Positions 27,154 through 35,880 of a stretch of DNA of 64,000 bases are shown here, piece by piece. This DNA comes from Neorhodopirellula pilleata (GTDB taxonomy: Bacteria; Planctomycetota; Planctomycetia; Pirellulales; Pirellulaceae), in assembly GCF_007859915.1 (NCBI RefSeq), contig NZ_SJPM01000005.1, positions 479,276 to 543,275 of the forward strand. Direction: 5' to 3'. Within the stretch, counting starts at the first letter, position 1; each line of letters begins with the position of its first letter. The notes under the pieces were generated by a model. That model ran no database searches, was not told where the DNA came from, and worked only from the letters and a program-made list of their open reading frames with translations. Position numbers and translations under genes: made by a program.

Positions 27154-27693
27154 ATGATCGCGAGAACGAAGAAAAAGCTGACCTACCAAGACTACATCGG
27201 TTTTCCCGATGATGGAAACCGACACGAGATCATCGATGGGGACCACTTTATGAACCCGGCTCCGAGCGTTTACCATCAAGCAGTTTCTCGGCGAATCCAG
27301 TTTCAGCTCTACACTCAAATCGAGCTAAAGCAGTTGGGCATCGTGGCGGATGCCCCGATCGATGTGCAGCTCACACCGCACGACATCGTCCAGCCGGACT
27401 TGGTCATCGTGTTGGCGGGACGGTCAATCATCACGCCGACAAAGATCAAAGGCGTTCCCGATCATCTGATCGAGATTTTGTCGCCATCAAGCGATTACAA
27501 CGACCGCGTCCTGAAGTTCAATCTTTACGAACGCGAGAAGGTCCCTGAGTACTGGATCGTCGATCCATTCGAACACGAAGTCCAGCAATGCTTGCTCGGT
27601 CCTTCAGGCTACCAACGCAGCACACATGAATCGCGAGTGCGTTGCTCTTACTTGGGTGGTGAGATCGAAGTCGATTTGTCAGCGGTGTGGTGA
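27154..27693 (+). CDS. Uma2 family (DUF820) putative endonuclease
   Basis: 179 residues from ATG 27154, 6 bp after an AAGGGAG ribosome binding site; a TTG three bases earlier is less likely. The PD-(D/E)xK core is visible: Glu in RHEIIDGD, Asp in VQPDLVIVLAG, Glu in LIEILSPSS followed by DYNDRVLKFNLYE with the lysine. The family is expanded in planctomycetes and cyanobacteria, often near mobile DNA; its biological role is not established. It stands alone between the MutS-like gene and the apbE-nqrM gene, which runs toward it. Confidence 0.85.
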   Translation: MIARTKKKLTYQDYIGFPDDGNRHEIIDGDHFMNPAPSVYHQAVSRRIQFQLYTQIELKQLGIVADAPIDVQLTPHDIVQPDLVIVLAGRSIITPTKIKGVPDHLIEILSPSSDYNDRVLKFNLYEREKVPEYWIVDPFEHEVQQCLLGPSGYQRSTHESRVRCSYLGGEIEVDLSAVW

Positions 27694-27718
27694 GTCGGGG
27701 TATAGGACCAAACTCTTC

Positions 27719-27748
27719 TGCTCTCTGCGTCTCAGCGAACTCGGCGTT
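27719..27748. repeat. Dispersed CTCTGCGTCTCAGCG word
   Basis: CTCTCTGCGTCTCAGCGAAC.. here matches the right arm of the inverted repeat at 16754-16849 over about 27 bases with few changes. It lies in the 105-bp gap between two convergent genes. Confidence 0.55.
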
Positions 27749-27798
27749 TGAAAACAAACCGTTCTTCTAAAAATTCTGTGCTCGCCTTCAATCCGTCG

Positions 27799-29193
27799 TT
27801 AAGCATTGCCTCGTTCGATTTTTTCTTGCAGTTCTTGGCATCCTTCTGAGGGGGTGCTGCACATGGAACAACGTGAGACACCATCGGGATCGGTTCTTGC
27901 GTTCAGACCGCCGCACGAGCCGCTGATCGATTTGCGGCCGAAGATCACTCCGATCGCCATCGCGATCAAGACGGCGCCGAAACCGACGGCGGTGAGGATC
28001 AAGATCGGCATCATGCGTTCGCCAAAGCCGGCTTCGTTGCTGGCGGCACTTTGAGCCAGCGTTCCGGCTCGGCTCAGCACTCCGGCTTGGTTCATTCGCT
28101 CGGCGACTTCGGCCAATGCACCGGTTCCGGTGATTTCGAAGGAGATCATTTTGGGGTTGCCTTGGTTGGGATCAGTGACGCGTTGAATCAGCAAGCTATC
28201 GAGTCCGTTTTCTTTTGCAAGCTGCCACGCAGCTTGCGGCCCGGCGACGTTTAATGCCGTCGCCCATCCGTCGGCTTGGGCACACGTCGGTGCGATCACG
28301 GTGACCGAAGCAAGCATGTGGTCGATCGGCCGCCCGGTCGTGGGATCGATCGTATGGGAATATCGTTTGCCATCGACTTCGAAAAAGTTCCGATAATCAC
28401 CCGACGTTGCCATCGCGTTGTCGTGCATCGGATGTGCCAATGCCAGTTCATTGGCATCCGCGTCGGGCTTTTGAATCCCTACTTTCCATGCGACCGATCC
28501 CGAAGGGGTTTGTTTGGCGCCACTGACACGGACCTCGCCTCCGATTTCCACAAATACGTTTTCCGCGCCTCGCTCGTTCAATAACGCGACCACCCGGTCA
28601 ACGCCATGTCCTTTGGCGATCGCTGAAAGATCAATTCGGAGCTCGGGGATGGACTTCTTGATCGCCGGCGGCTCGAGCCTCGCTTCGAGAAACTGGTGTC
28701 CGACACGTTGGCGGATCGATTCGATCTCATCGGGCTCGGGGACCGTTTGACTTCGCTTAGTCGGACCGAAGCTCCAGCGATCCACCAGAGGGCCGACGGT
28801 GACGTCGAGGCGTCCAGCGGAGCTATCACCGATTTCCAACGCAAGCTGCACGACCTCGGCGGTTTGTCGACTGACCGGAAACCAATCGGTGCTCGTCGAG
28901 TCATTGAACCGGCTCAGTTCGCTCGTCTTGAGATACGTCGACATTTGGTCGTTGACTTGCCGAAGTTCGGCTTCGATCGCGAACGAGGTTTCTTCACGCC
29001 AATCTTCACCACCCGGTGCCCCGGATACCTTCACCATATAGGTCGTACCCATCGTGGACCCGCGGAATGACCACAGGTCGACGGGCGAAGTGTCACTTGA
29101 CCACGCCGACAACGACGAAGTGAGCAAACAAACGCTGATAATGAAAAACGCGGCGTGCCGGAGGACACGTCGCGTCATGCGATGGTTTCTCAT
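27799..29193 (-). CDS. apbE-nqrM: Fused FAD:protein FMN transferase and NqrM-type maturation factor
   Basis: 464 residues from ATG 29193. A signal/anchor helix (HAAFFIISVCLLTSSLSAW) leads into an ApbE domain (about 45-380) with GSTMGTTYMVKV, IDLSAIAKGHGVDRV, VEIGGEVRVSG and the SHTIDPTTGRPI metal loop. ApbE attaches FMN to threonines of NqrB and NqrC. The last 70 residues are a membrane helix (LILTAVGFGAVLIAMAIG) then VIFGRKSISGSCGGLNA and four cysteines (427, 442, 445, 452): this is the NqrM (DUF539) pattern, a protein needed to mature the iron centre of Nqr and normally a separate gene after apbE. No frameshift or stop separates the two parts. It follows nqrF on the same strand after a 98-bp gap containing a hairpin repeat. 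Confidence 0.9.
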   Translation of the reverse strand: MRNHRMTRRVLRHAAFFIISVCLLTSSLSAWSSDTSPVDLWSFRGSTMGTTYMVKVSGAPGGEDWREETSFAIEAELRQVNDQMSTYLKTSELSRFNDSTSTDWFPVSRQTAEVVQLALEIGDSSAGRLDVTVGPLVDRWSFGPTKRSQTVPEPDEIESIRQRVGHQFLEARLEPPAIKKSIPELRIDLSAIAKGHGVDRVVALLNERGAENVFVEIGGEVRVSGAKQTPSGSVAWKVGIQKPDADANELALAHPMHDNAMATSGDYRNFFEVDGKRYSHTIDPTTGRPIDHMLASVTVIAPTCAQADGWATALNVAGPQAAWQLAKENGLDSLLIQRVTDPNQGNPKMISFEITGTGALAEVAERMNQAGVLSRAGTLAQSAASNEAGFGERMMPILILTAVGFGAVLIAMAIGVIFGRKSISGSCGGLNARTDPDGVSRCSMCSTPSEGCQELQEKIERGNA

Positions 29194-29218
29194 TTTCTTA
29201 GACAAACGTGCCTCTTGA

Positions 29219-29275
29219 CGTGGTGCCGACTTTCAATCGACGTTTCTGGAATTGGCGACTACAAGTCGCCACCAC
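29219..29275. repeat. Paired-hairpin intergenic repeat, family C, copy 2
   Basis: GTGGTGCCGACTTTCAATCG.. and TTGGCGACTACAAGTCGCCA (second hairpin 29253-29271) align with copy 1 at 13229-13284 along their whole length. It sits between nqrF and apbE-nqrM, where a hairpin might tune the ratio of the two transcripts; that role is conjecture. Confidence 0.75.
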
Positions 29276-29291
29276 GTTCTTTTTTAATTGC

Positions 29292-30551
29292 TTAACCGCC
29301 GAAGTCGTCGTAAGCGATGTTTTCAGGTTCCACGCCCAAGTCGTCGAGCATTCGGAACACGGCGGCGTTCATCATCGGAGGTCCACAGATGTAGTACTCG
29401 ATGTCTTCGGGTGCCGGGTGCTTGCTGAGATAATTTTCGAGCAAGACTTGGTGAATGAACCCGACGTAACCGTCCCAATTGTCTTCGGGGGCCGGCTCGG
29501 ACAAGGCGATGTTGAACTGAAAGTTCGGAAATTCCTTCTCGATATCGCGGAAGTGTTCGATGTAGAACAACTCGCGTAGCGAGCGTCCGCCGTACCAGTA
29601 ACTAACCTTCCGATCCGTCTTTTGGCGTTTGAACAGTTCGAAGATATGACTTCGCAACGGAGCCATACCCGCACCACCGCCGATGTATACCATCTCGGCT
29701 TGGCTGTCTTTGATGAAGAACTCACCGTAAGGCCCGCTGATGGTGGCCTTGTCACCTGGTTTGAGCGAGAAGATGTAACTGCTCATTTTGCCCGGCGGGG
29801 TGCCTTCGGGAGCACGCGGTGGCGGCGAGGCAACCCGAACATTGAGCATGATGATGCCCTTTTCACCGGGGTAGTTCGCCATCGAATAGGCTCGTACGAC
29901 GGGCTCATCGACCTTCGAAACGTAACGCCAAATGTTGTACTGATCCCAATCGGGGTGATACTTTTCGGCGATGTCGAAGTCTTTGTAGTGAATCTCGTGC
30001 GGTGGGCATTCGATCTGAATGTAACCTCCGGCACGGAAGTCGACTTCCTCACCTTCGGGCAGTTGCAAAACGAACTCTTTGATGAACGTGGCAACGTTAT
30101 TGTTACTCTTGACGGTGCATTCCCACTTCTTTGTGTCGAAGGCTTCCGGCGGAACCTCCACGACCATGTCTTGCCTGACCGCGACTTGGCAACTGAGTCG
30201 CTCGCCTTCGGCGGCGGCTTTTTTGTTGATGTGTCCGGTCTCGGTCGGCAGCAGGTCACCGCCGCCGGCTTCTACTTTCACCTTGCATTGTGCACAGGTT
30301 CCGCCGCCACCACAGGCGCTCGAAACAAACACGCCGGCGTCGGCGAGCGCACCGAGCAACTTACCGCCCGCTGGGACTGTGATTTCCTTTTGGTGATTGA
30401 TCATGATCTTGACCGGACCGGAAGCGACCAGTTGGCGTTTGGCGGCCAAGATCAGCATCACCAGGGCGATGACGACGACCGTGAACATCACCACGCCCAA
30501 GACGACGACCGCAGCCTTGGAGGCACCGAGAAACAACAGAGAGGCAAACAT
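29292..30551 (-). CDS. nqrF: Na+-NQR subunit F (NADH dehydrogenase, 2Fe-2S and FAD)
   Basis: 419 residues from ATG 30551. One N-terminal membrane helix (about 10-36), then a ferredoxin domain with cysteines 80, 86, 89 and 121 (ACGGGGTCAQC and RLSCQ), then a ferredoxin-NADP-reductase-like domain with the FAD motif RAYSMANYP, the GPYGEFF loop, NADH-binding YIGGGAGMAPLRSH and the C-terminal YYICGPPMM and DDFGG. It takes electrons from NADH and passes them to the 2Fe-2S centre. Last structural gene of the nqr operon. Confidence 0.97.
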   Translation of the reverse strand: MFASLLFLGASKAAVVVLGVVMFTVVVIALVMLILAAKRQLVASGPVKIMINHQKEITVPAGGKLLGALADAGVFVSSACGGGGTCAQCKVKVEAGGGDLLPTETGHINKKAAAEGERLSCQVAVRQDMVVEVPPEAFDTKKWECTVKSNNNVATFIKEFVLQLPEGEEVDFRAGGYIQIECPPHEIHYKDFDIAEKYHPDWDQYNIWRYVSKVDEPVVRAYSMANYPGEKGIIMLNVRVASPPPRAPEGTPPGKMSSYIFSLKPGDKATISGPYGEFFIKDSQAEMVYIGGGAGMAPLRSHIFELFKRQKTDRKVSYWYGGRSLRELFYIEHFRDIEKEFPNFQFNIALSEPAPEDNWDGYVGFIHQVLLENYLSKHPAPEDIEYYICGPPMMNAAVFRMLDDLGVEPENIAYDDFGG

Positions 30552-30609
30552 CTTCAAAAGCTCTTTTGAATGAACCGGCTCGCGCCGGAAAATGGAACAG
30601 GTGACGGGC

Positions 30610-31254
30610 CTACAACTGAATACCGCTGAACGACATGAATGCCAGCGACATCAATCCAACCGTAATGAACGTGATTCCTAAACCGCGAAGTGGAGGAGGA
30701 ACATCGCTGTACTTCAATTTTTCTCGAATTCCGGCAAGCGCCATGATGGCCAATGCCCAACCGACGCCGCATCCGAATCCGTATGTCACCGATTCACCCA
30801 GCGAGTAGTTGTTCTGTTCCATGAACAGCGACGCACCCAAGATCGCACAGTTGACCGTGATCAACGGAAGGAAGATCCCGAGCGCCGTGTAAAGCGATGG
30901 GATGAACTTATCCAAAAACATTTCGAGGATCTGAACCAAAGCGGCGATCACGCCGATGTAGCTGATGAACCCGAGAAACGTGAGATCAACCTCGGCGAAG
31001 TTGATCGTTTCGGTGGGTACGATTCCTTGGGCCCATGTCAACGCGCCCTTCTTGAGCAGCAGTGAGTAGATGATCTGGTTTGCCGGCACGGTAATCGCTT
31101 GGATCACGATCACCGCGATGCCCAGACCCATGGCCGTCTTGACGTTCTTGCTGACCGCGAGGAACGTACACATTCCCAGGAAGAACGCGAGTGCCAAGTT
31201 CTCAACGAACACCGCCTTCATGAAAATGCTGAGGTGAGTTTCGACGATTTCCAT
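30610..31254 (-). CDS. nqrE: Na+-NQR subunit E
   Basis: 214 residues, six predicted membrane helices, similar to NqrE/RnfA. The membrane half-helix cysteines that carry the NqrD-NqrE iron centre are expected in this subunit; a conserved motif FFLGMCTFLAVSK (with Cys) near the N-terminus and NCAILGASLFMEQ near the middle are both visible. The start is 3 bp after the nqrD stop. Confidence 0.96.
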   Translation of the reverse strand: MEIVETHLSIFMKAVFVENLALAFFLGMCTFLAVSKNVKTAMGLGIAVIVIQAITVPANQIIYSLLLKKGALTWAQGIVPTETINFAEVDLTFLGFISYIGVIAALVQILEMFLDKFIPSLYTALGIFLPLITVNCAILGASLFMEQNNYSLGESVTYGFGCGVGWALAIMALAGIREKLKYSDVPPPLRGLGITFITVGLMSLAFMSFSGIQL

Positions 31255-31257
31255 TGC

Positions 31258-31881
31258 TTACGCCTCTTCGATTTGTTCGGGTTTGTTGTACCGGATGACC
31301 CAAATCAGGAATCCGATGATGAAGAATGCACTCGGCGGCAAGAGCATCAAGTTGTTCGGGTTGTACCAACCGCCGTTGCGGTCGAGTTCCATCAGCGTGA
31401 TGCCGAACAAGCTTCCATTGCCGAATAGTTCGCGGAAAAACGCCACGATCATCAGCACGAGCCCATACCCGAGACCGTTCCCGATTCCGTCCAGGAAGCT
31501 TACACCGGGGGAGTTCTTCATGGCAAAACCTTCCGCCCGACCCATCACGATGCAGTTGGTGATGATCAATCCGACGAACACCGACAATTGCTTGCTGATG
31601 TCAAAGAAGTAGGCCTTGAGAAACTGGTCGACCACAATCACCAGCGACGCGATCACGGTCATCTGCACGATGATCCGAATGCTGCTGGGGATGTAAGACC
31701 GGATCGCACTGACGGCGAGGTTGCTGAACGCGACAACCGCGACGACCGCGAGTGACATCACCAATGAAGTTTCCATTTTGGTCGTCACCGCAAGGGCGGA
31801 ACAGATTCCCAGAATCTGCAACGCGATCGGGTTGTTGTTGATCAACGGGTCGACCAGAACGTCGACGGTTTTCTTAGCCAT
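31258..31881 (-). CDS. nqrD: Na+-NQR subunit D
   Basis: 207 residues with six predicted membrane helices. The start is set at ATG 31881 because AGGAG lies nine bases upstream; an in-frame ATG at 31890 would sit directly against that ribosome binding site. Two cysteine motifs, LGICSALAVT and IITNCIVMGRAEGFA, correspond to the Fe-ligand half-helices shared with NqrE. It overlaps the end of nqrC by 8 bases. Confidence 0.96.
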   Translation of the reverse strand: MAKKTVDVLVDPLINNNPIALQILGICSALAVTTKMETSLVMSLAVVAVVAFSNLAVSAIRSYIPSSIRIIVQMTVIASLVIVVDQFLKAYFFDISKQLSVFVGLIITNCIVMGRAEGFAMKNSPGVSFLDGIGNGLGYGLVLMIVAFFRELFGNGSLFGITLMELDRNGGWYNPNNLMLLPPSAFFIIGFLIWVIRYNKPEQIEEA

Positions 31882-32764
31882 GGGTGGCATCTCCTGCGTT
31901 CGCGGTTGTATTGATCGCGGATTCTTTTACGTCGGCTTTCGCGGCCGATGACTCGGTTGAGCCGTTTTTGATTTCTTCAGCGAGCTTGTCCAAAAACGGG
32001 CCGTAGGCTTCATCGCTCGCCCAGTACTGGACCAGGTTCGTTACACCACGACTGGTGATCGTCGCGCCCGAAAGACCATCGACGGCGTATGGATCGGTAT
32101 CTGGCGCGGGTCCTTTGGCGACCATCGCGGACGGTTCACCCTTTTCGTTGTAAAGTTGCAAACCTTCCCACTGGGCCTTCCAGGCCGGGTTATCGACTTC
32201 TCCGCCTAGTCCAGGCGTTTCTTGGTGTTGATAAAACGTGATCCCTTGGATGGTCTTCAAATCGCTCTTGAGCGCGAGATATCCGTACAACGTTCCCCAT
32301 AGGCCTTTGCCATAGATCGGCAAGACGACCTGGCGAAGCTGGTCTGAACCGGGTCGACGAACGAAGTAAACCTTCATCGTCTTGGGACGTCGGTCTTCGC
32401 CCGGATCGATCGTCGGGTTGACGATTTCGATGCTCGTATCGGGATTCACGGCAAATTCGGCGAGGTCGTACTTTTCGGGATCGACCTCGGTGTTGTAGTC
32501 ACCGGTATCCAAGTCCACCATCTTTTCGCTTACCCAAGTGTAAAGATCATCGATCTCTTTACGGCTGAGTTGCGACGCGGGCTTGCCGAATTCGTTAATC
32601 GGAATTCCGGCGGCGTCGAGGATGTTTTTCTGTTGATCGAGTTTCTGGTTGGCGGCCTGCAATGGACGCAGCGCGACGGCGGCGGCACTCACGGCCAACG
32701 AACAAACCACGCACAACACAGTGGCGACCAGGATCGTGCCTGGCAAGGAATCTTTAGGCGGCAT
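31874..32764 (-). CDS. nqrC: Na+-NQR subunit C (covalent FMN)
   Basis: 296 residues. ATG 32764 is preceded by AGGAGG at nine bases; a TTG at 32773 abuts the same site and is unlikely. One N-terminal membrane helix (GTILVATVLCVVCSLAVSAAA), then a periplasmic FMN-binding domain with the flavinylation motif D-G-L-S-G-A-T, where the last threonine (Thr235) would receive FMN from the ApbE domain encoded downstream. It overlaps nqrB by 11 bases. Confidence 0.96.
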   Translation of the reverse strand: MPPKDSLPGTILVATVLCVVCSLAVSAAAVALRPLQAANQKLDQQKNILDAAGIPINEFGKPASQLSRKEIDDLYTWVSEKMVDLDTGDYNTEVDPEKYDLAEFAVNPDTSIEIVNPTIDPGEDRRPKTMKVYFVRRPGSDQLRQVVLPIYGKGLWGTLYGYLALKSDLKTIQGITFYQHQETPGLGGEVDNPAWKAQWEGLQLYNEKGEPSAMVAKGPAPDTDPYAVDGLSGATITSRGVTNLVQYWASDEAYGPFLDKLAEEIKNGSTESSAAKADVKESAINTTANAGDATHG

Positions 32765-34010
32765 AACGGGCAACCCTCCTGCGGACGTTGGCTTGAACGA
32801 CGAAGTAATCGATCAAGGGAGCAAACACATTGCCGAACAAAATCGCCAACATGATGCCTTCGGGGAATGCGGGATTAACGACTCGAATCAGGACGGTCAT
32901 GAAGCCGATCAAGCCGCCGTAGATCCATTTTCCGGTTTCGGTCATCGAGGCACTGACCGGGTCGGTGGCCATGAAGACCAGTCCGAACGCCAAGCCGCCG
33001 ATCACCAGGTGCCAATAAAACGGGACACCGAACATGGCGTTGGTTTCGCTGCCGACCGCATTGAGCAGCAAGCTCGTCGCGATCGTTCCGGCGATCACAC
33101 CACTCATGATCTTCCACGATCCGATGCCGGTCGCGATCAAGATCGCCGCGCCGACAAGGCACAACAGTGCGCTGGTTTCGCCGACGCAGCCTTGGATCGT
33201 TCCCAAGAACGCACTCATCCAGGTAATCGGCTCGACACCTCCCCAAACATATTCGATCGAATTCAGCGAGGCGACGGCGTTGTTTTCGGCATTGGCCATC
33301 GCACCCAGAGCGGTCGCACCGCTGAAACCGTCGACGGCGGTCCAGACCTTATCGCCGCTGATTTGACCGGCGTAGGCAAAGTAAAGGAACGCCCGCGAAG
33401 TCAACGCAACGTTGAGGAAGTTACGCCCCGTGCCGCCGAAGACTTCTTTGGCAACAATCACACCAAAGGCTATCCCTAAAGCGACCTGCCACAATGGAAT
33501 CGAGGCGGGTAACGTCAGCGGATACAACAAGCCGGTCACCAAGAACCCCTCGTTGATCTCGTGGCCGCGAAGCACGCTGAAGACCATCTCGATATGACCG
33601 CCGACAAACATCGTCACGGCATAAATCGGGAGGAAGAAGATCGCCCCATAAACAAAATTGTCGATGAAGTTGTTCGGGTCGTGCCCTAAACCGATCGCCG
33701 TGTGAACGGTGTGGTGCCAATCAAAATCAACGTCGACACCCGCAGCGGTCATCTGCTCGATCGCATAGTTAGCTTGATAGCCAACATTCCACATCCCGAA
33801 TAACGTCACCGGGATCAAGGCGACGACGACCATGATCATCATTCGCTTCAAATCGATGTTGTCGCGAACGTGGGTGCGTCCCTTGGTCGTTTCCCCGGGG
33901 GTAAACAAAAACGTGTCGAGCGCTTCGTAAACGGGGTAGGCCTTTTCAAGTATTCCCCCTTTCGCGAAGTAGGGGTGAACGCTGTCGAAGGCGTCACGCA
34001 GTGGTTTCAT
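32754..34010 (-). CDS. nqrB: Na+-NQR subunit B (covalent FMN and riboflavin, Na+ channel)
   Basis: 418 residues, about ten predicted membrane helices. The flavinylation motif D-G-F-S-G-A-T is present with acceptor Thr233; the segment KEVFGGTGRNFLNVALTSRAF is typical of the family. The N-terminal 55-residue cytoplasmic extension (MKPLRDAFDSVHPYF) matches long NqrB proteins. It is 79 bp downstream of nqrA. Confidence 0.97.
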   Translation of the reverse strand: MKPLRDAFDSVHPYFAKGGILEKAYPVYEALDTFLFTPGETTKGRTHVRDNIDLKRMMIMVVVALIPVTLFGMWNVGYQANYAIEQMTAAGVDVDFDWHHTVHTAIGLGHDPNNFIDNFVYGAIFFLPIYAVTMFVGGHIEMVFSVLRGHEINEGFLVTGLLYPLTLPASIPLWQVALGIAFGVIVAKEVFGGTGRNFLNVALTSRAFLYFAYAGQISGDKVWTAVDGFSGATALGAMANAENNAVASLNSIEYVWGGVEPITWMSAFLGTIQGCVGETSALLCLVGAAILIATGIGSWKIMSGVIAGTIATSLLLNAVGSETNAMFGVPFYWHLVIGGLAFGLVFMATDPVSASMTETGKWIYGGLIGFMTVLIRVVNPAFPEGIMLAILFGNVFAPLIDYFVVQANVRRRVARYAA

Positions 34011-34089
34011 TGGAGTGTCTCAAAAGTGAGAGATGGATGGATTCGAAAATGGAGTGCTGGCGAGCGGGATCAACCGGATGCGTCGGCGG

Positions 34090-35454
34090 TTAACCTTCAC
34101 GCTCGATCGTCGTTAGGCTTTCGCGGAGCAGCGAACCGTACTCGTACTTGCCGGGGCAAACAAACGTACACAGTGCCAAGTCTTCTTCCTCGAGCTCGAG
34201 TGCGCCGAGTTGTTGGGCGGAATCGGTGTCGCGAACGATCAGGGCCCGCAACAACTGCGTCGCCAAAATGTCCATCGGCATCATTCGCTCGTACGTGCCC
34301 ATCGGCACCATGGCTCGCTCAGATCCACCCGTGGAAGTGGTGAAAGCGAACTTTTGCGATGGCCTGGTCGCCGAAGCAAAAATGCGAGTGACCGAAAACT
34401 TATCAAAGCCGGGTTTTTGCCAGCCCAAGAACTCGCGGTAGTCGCCTTCTTGAATGACCGAAACCTGTTGGTGATACCGCCCCAAGTAATTGTGAGGGGC
34501 TCGAGCCGTGTGACCCGACAGGACCGAACCGGAGATCGGCCGGACTTTCACGTCGGTGCTGATCTGCGACTCGAGCAAATCATCGATGCAGGCTCCCAAA
34601 CGTGTTTCAATCAATCGAGGCTGCTTCACCATCGGACCGGCCAACGAAATGATCCGTCGGACATCGACCTTGCCCGTCTGGAACAAAGAACCGATGGCGA
34701 TGACGTCTTGATAACCGATGTACCAAACCGTTTTGTGGGGACCGACCGGATCGAGGAAGTGGATGTGCGTGCCCGGCAAACCTGCCGGATGAGGACCGCT
34801 GAAGTCCGCCAGTTCAACGCCGTTGACTTCGCCACCGGGAATCTCCGCTCCCGCCGCCTTGCACAAATAAACCGAGCCCTCGGTCAGTTTGGTGAGAGCT
34901 TGCAAACCCAACACGAATTGGTCTTTGCGTTCGCTCATCACGACCGCCGGATCGGCCGCCAGCGGATTGGTATCGATCGCGGTCACGAAAATCGAACGTG
35001 GCGTCGATCCCAACGCGGGAACCTTGCCGAACGGACGGGTCCTTAACGAAGTCCACAATCCACTTTGTATCAATTGCTCCGCGACGCCTGCACCGCCCAA
35101 CCCGATCGGGTCTTTGCCTTTGGCCCCGTCGAAGGTGACCGAGTCATCTCCGTCGACGTTGATCGTGATCGCTTCAAATTTTCGCTTGGCACCCCGCACG
35201 ACACTGCCAACGGTGCCCGCAGCCGGGGACGTGAAAATTACGCCAGGATTCTTCTTGTCTTCGAACAGCGGTTGGCCGATCGAAACGCGATCACCTTCGG
35301 CGACCAACATCGTCGGACGCATCCCAATGTAGTCATCGCCCAACAAAGCGACGCTGCGGACAAGCGGACCGATCTCGACCCGTTGCTCGGGGGCACCCAG
35401 GATCGGTAGATCGAGACCTTTGTTGATTCGGGTGCGATTTTGAATAGCGGGCAT
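34090..35454 (-). CDS. nqrA: Na+-NQR subunit A
   Basis: 454 residues from ATG 35454, which gives the family-like opening MPAIQNRTRINKGLDLPILG; a start 90 bases further upstream would add an unrelated basic stretch. Soluble cytoplasmic subunit of the Na+ pump, with the characteristic VEIGPLVRSVALLGDDYIGMRP and EGDRVSIGQPLFEDKKNPGV lipoyl-like region near the N-terminus and HLDPVGPHKTVW-like quinone-binding region (IHFLDPVGPHKTVWYIGYQD). First gene of the operon; the MITE-like element ends about 200 bp upstream, so the operon promoter must lie in 35455-35660 or within the element. Confidence 0.96.
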   Translation of the reverse strand: MPAIQNRTRINKGLDLPILGAPEQRVEIGPLVRSVALLGDDYIGMRPTMLVAEGDRVSIGQPLFEDKKNPGVIFTSPAAGTVGSVVRGAKRKFEAITINVDGDDSVTFDGAKGKDPIGLGGAGVAEQLIQSGLWTSLRTRPFGKVPALGSTPRSIFVTAIDTNPLAADPAVVMSERKDQFVLGLQALTKLTEGSVYLCKAAGAEIPGGEVNGVELADFSGPHPAGLPGTHIHFLDPVGPHKTVWYIGYQDVIAIGSLFQTGKVDVRRIISLAGPMVKQPRLIETRLGACIDDLLESQISTDVKVRPISGSVLSGHTARAPHNYLGRYHQQVSVIQEGDYREFLGWQKPGFDKFSVTRIFASATRPSQKFAFTTSTGGSERAMVPMGTYERMMPMDILATQLLRALIVRDTDSAQQLGALELEEEDLALCTFVCPGKYEYGSLLRESLTTIEREG

Positions 35455-35877
35455 GTACGCGGAGGCAAGCGGAGGAGAGGAAGGAACCAGCGAGCGACAC
35501 TGAAGAGCGACTTTGTGAAATTTGTAACAAAGTCGTTTTGGCAAAAAGCGGTTGGTCTGTTATCGACCAAGACCGCTGTTTCCTTGCTTACTATTGCACA
35601 GCCTTTGAATTTTGACAACGGCAGAAAATCGGTGAGACCTTTGTCAACGTTCATTCCTAGTACTTTGTCTAGATTCAACTTTAGTGTTGGCAGCATTAGC
35701 CGTTTGGGTGCTAGCGGGCTGTTGATTTAGTTTGCATCGCAACCCGAAGCGTGAGCGAGGGATACCTACAAAGAATTTAATGGCGATCAATCCCTCGCTC
35801 ACGCTTCGGGTTACGATTAAATCAACACGCCGCTAGCGACAAAACGGCTAATCCTAAAATTAAAGTTGGACAAAGCA
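35455..35877. other. Gene-free interval: nqr leader region and MITE-like element
   Basis: The first 200 bp (35455-35657) hold no gene; this is where the nqr promoter should be, on the minus strand. No confident promoter boxes were identified. The rest is the inverted-repeat element described separately, which runs up to the stop codon of the next gene. Confidence 0.6.
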
Positions 35878-35880
35878 TTA
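35658..35880. mobile_element. MITE-like element with nested long inverted repeats
   Basis: A 223-bp non-coding element. Ends TAGTACTTTGTC and GACAAAGCATTA are inverted (10 of 12). Further in, CAACTTTA/TAAAGTTG, ATTAGCCGTTT/AAAACGGCTAAT, GCTAGCGGGCTGTTGATTTA/TAAATCAACACGCCGCTAG pair in the same order, and the centre is a perfect 22-bp palindrome arm (35741-35762 with 35791-35812, AACCCGAAGCGTGAGCGAGG..). The right end supplies the TAA stop codon of the RNase HII-like gene. A decayed copy at 9785-9924 ends on a stop codon in the same way. Confidence 0.8.
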
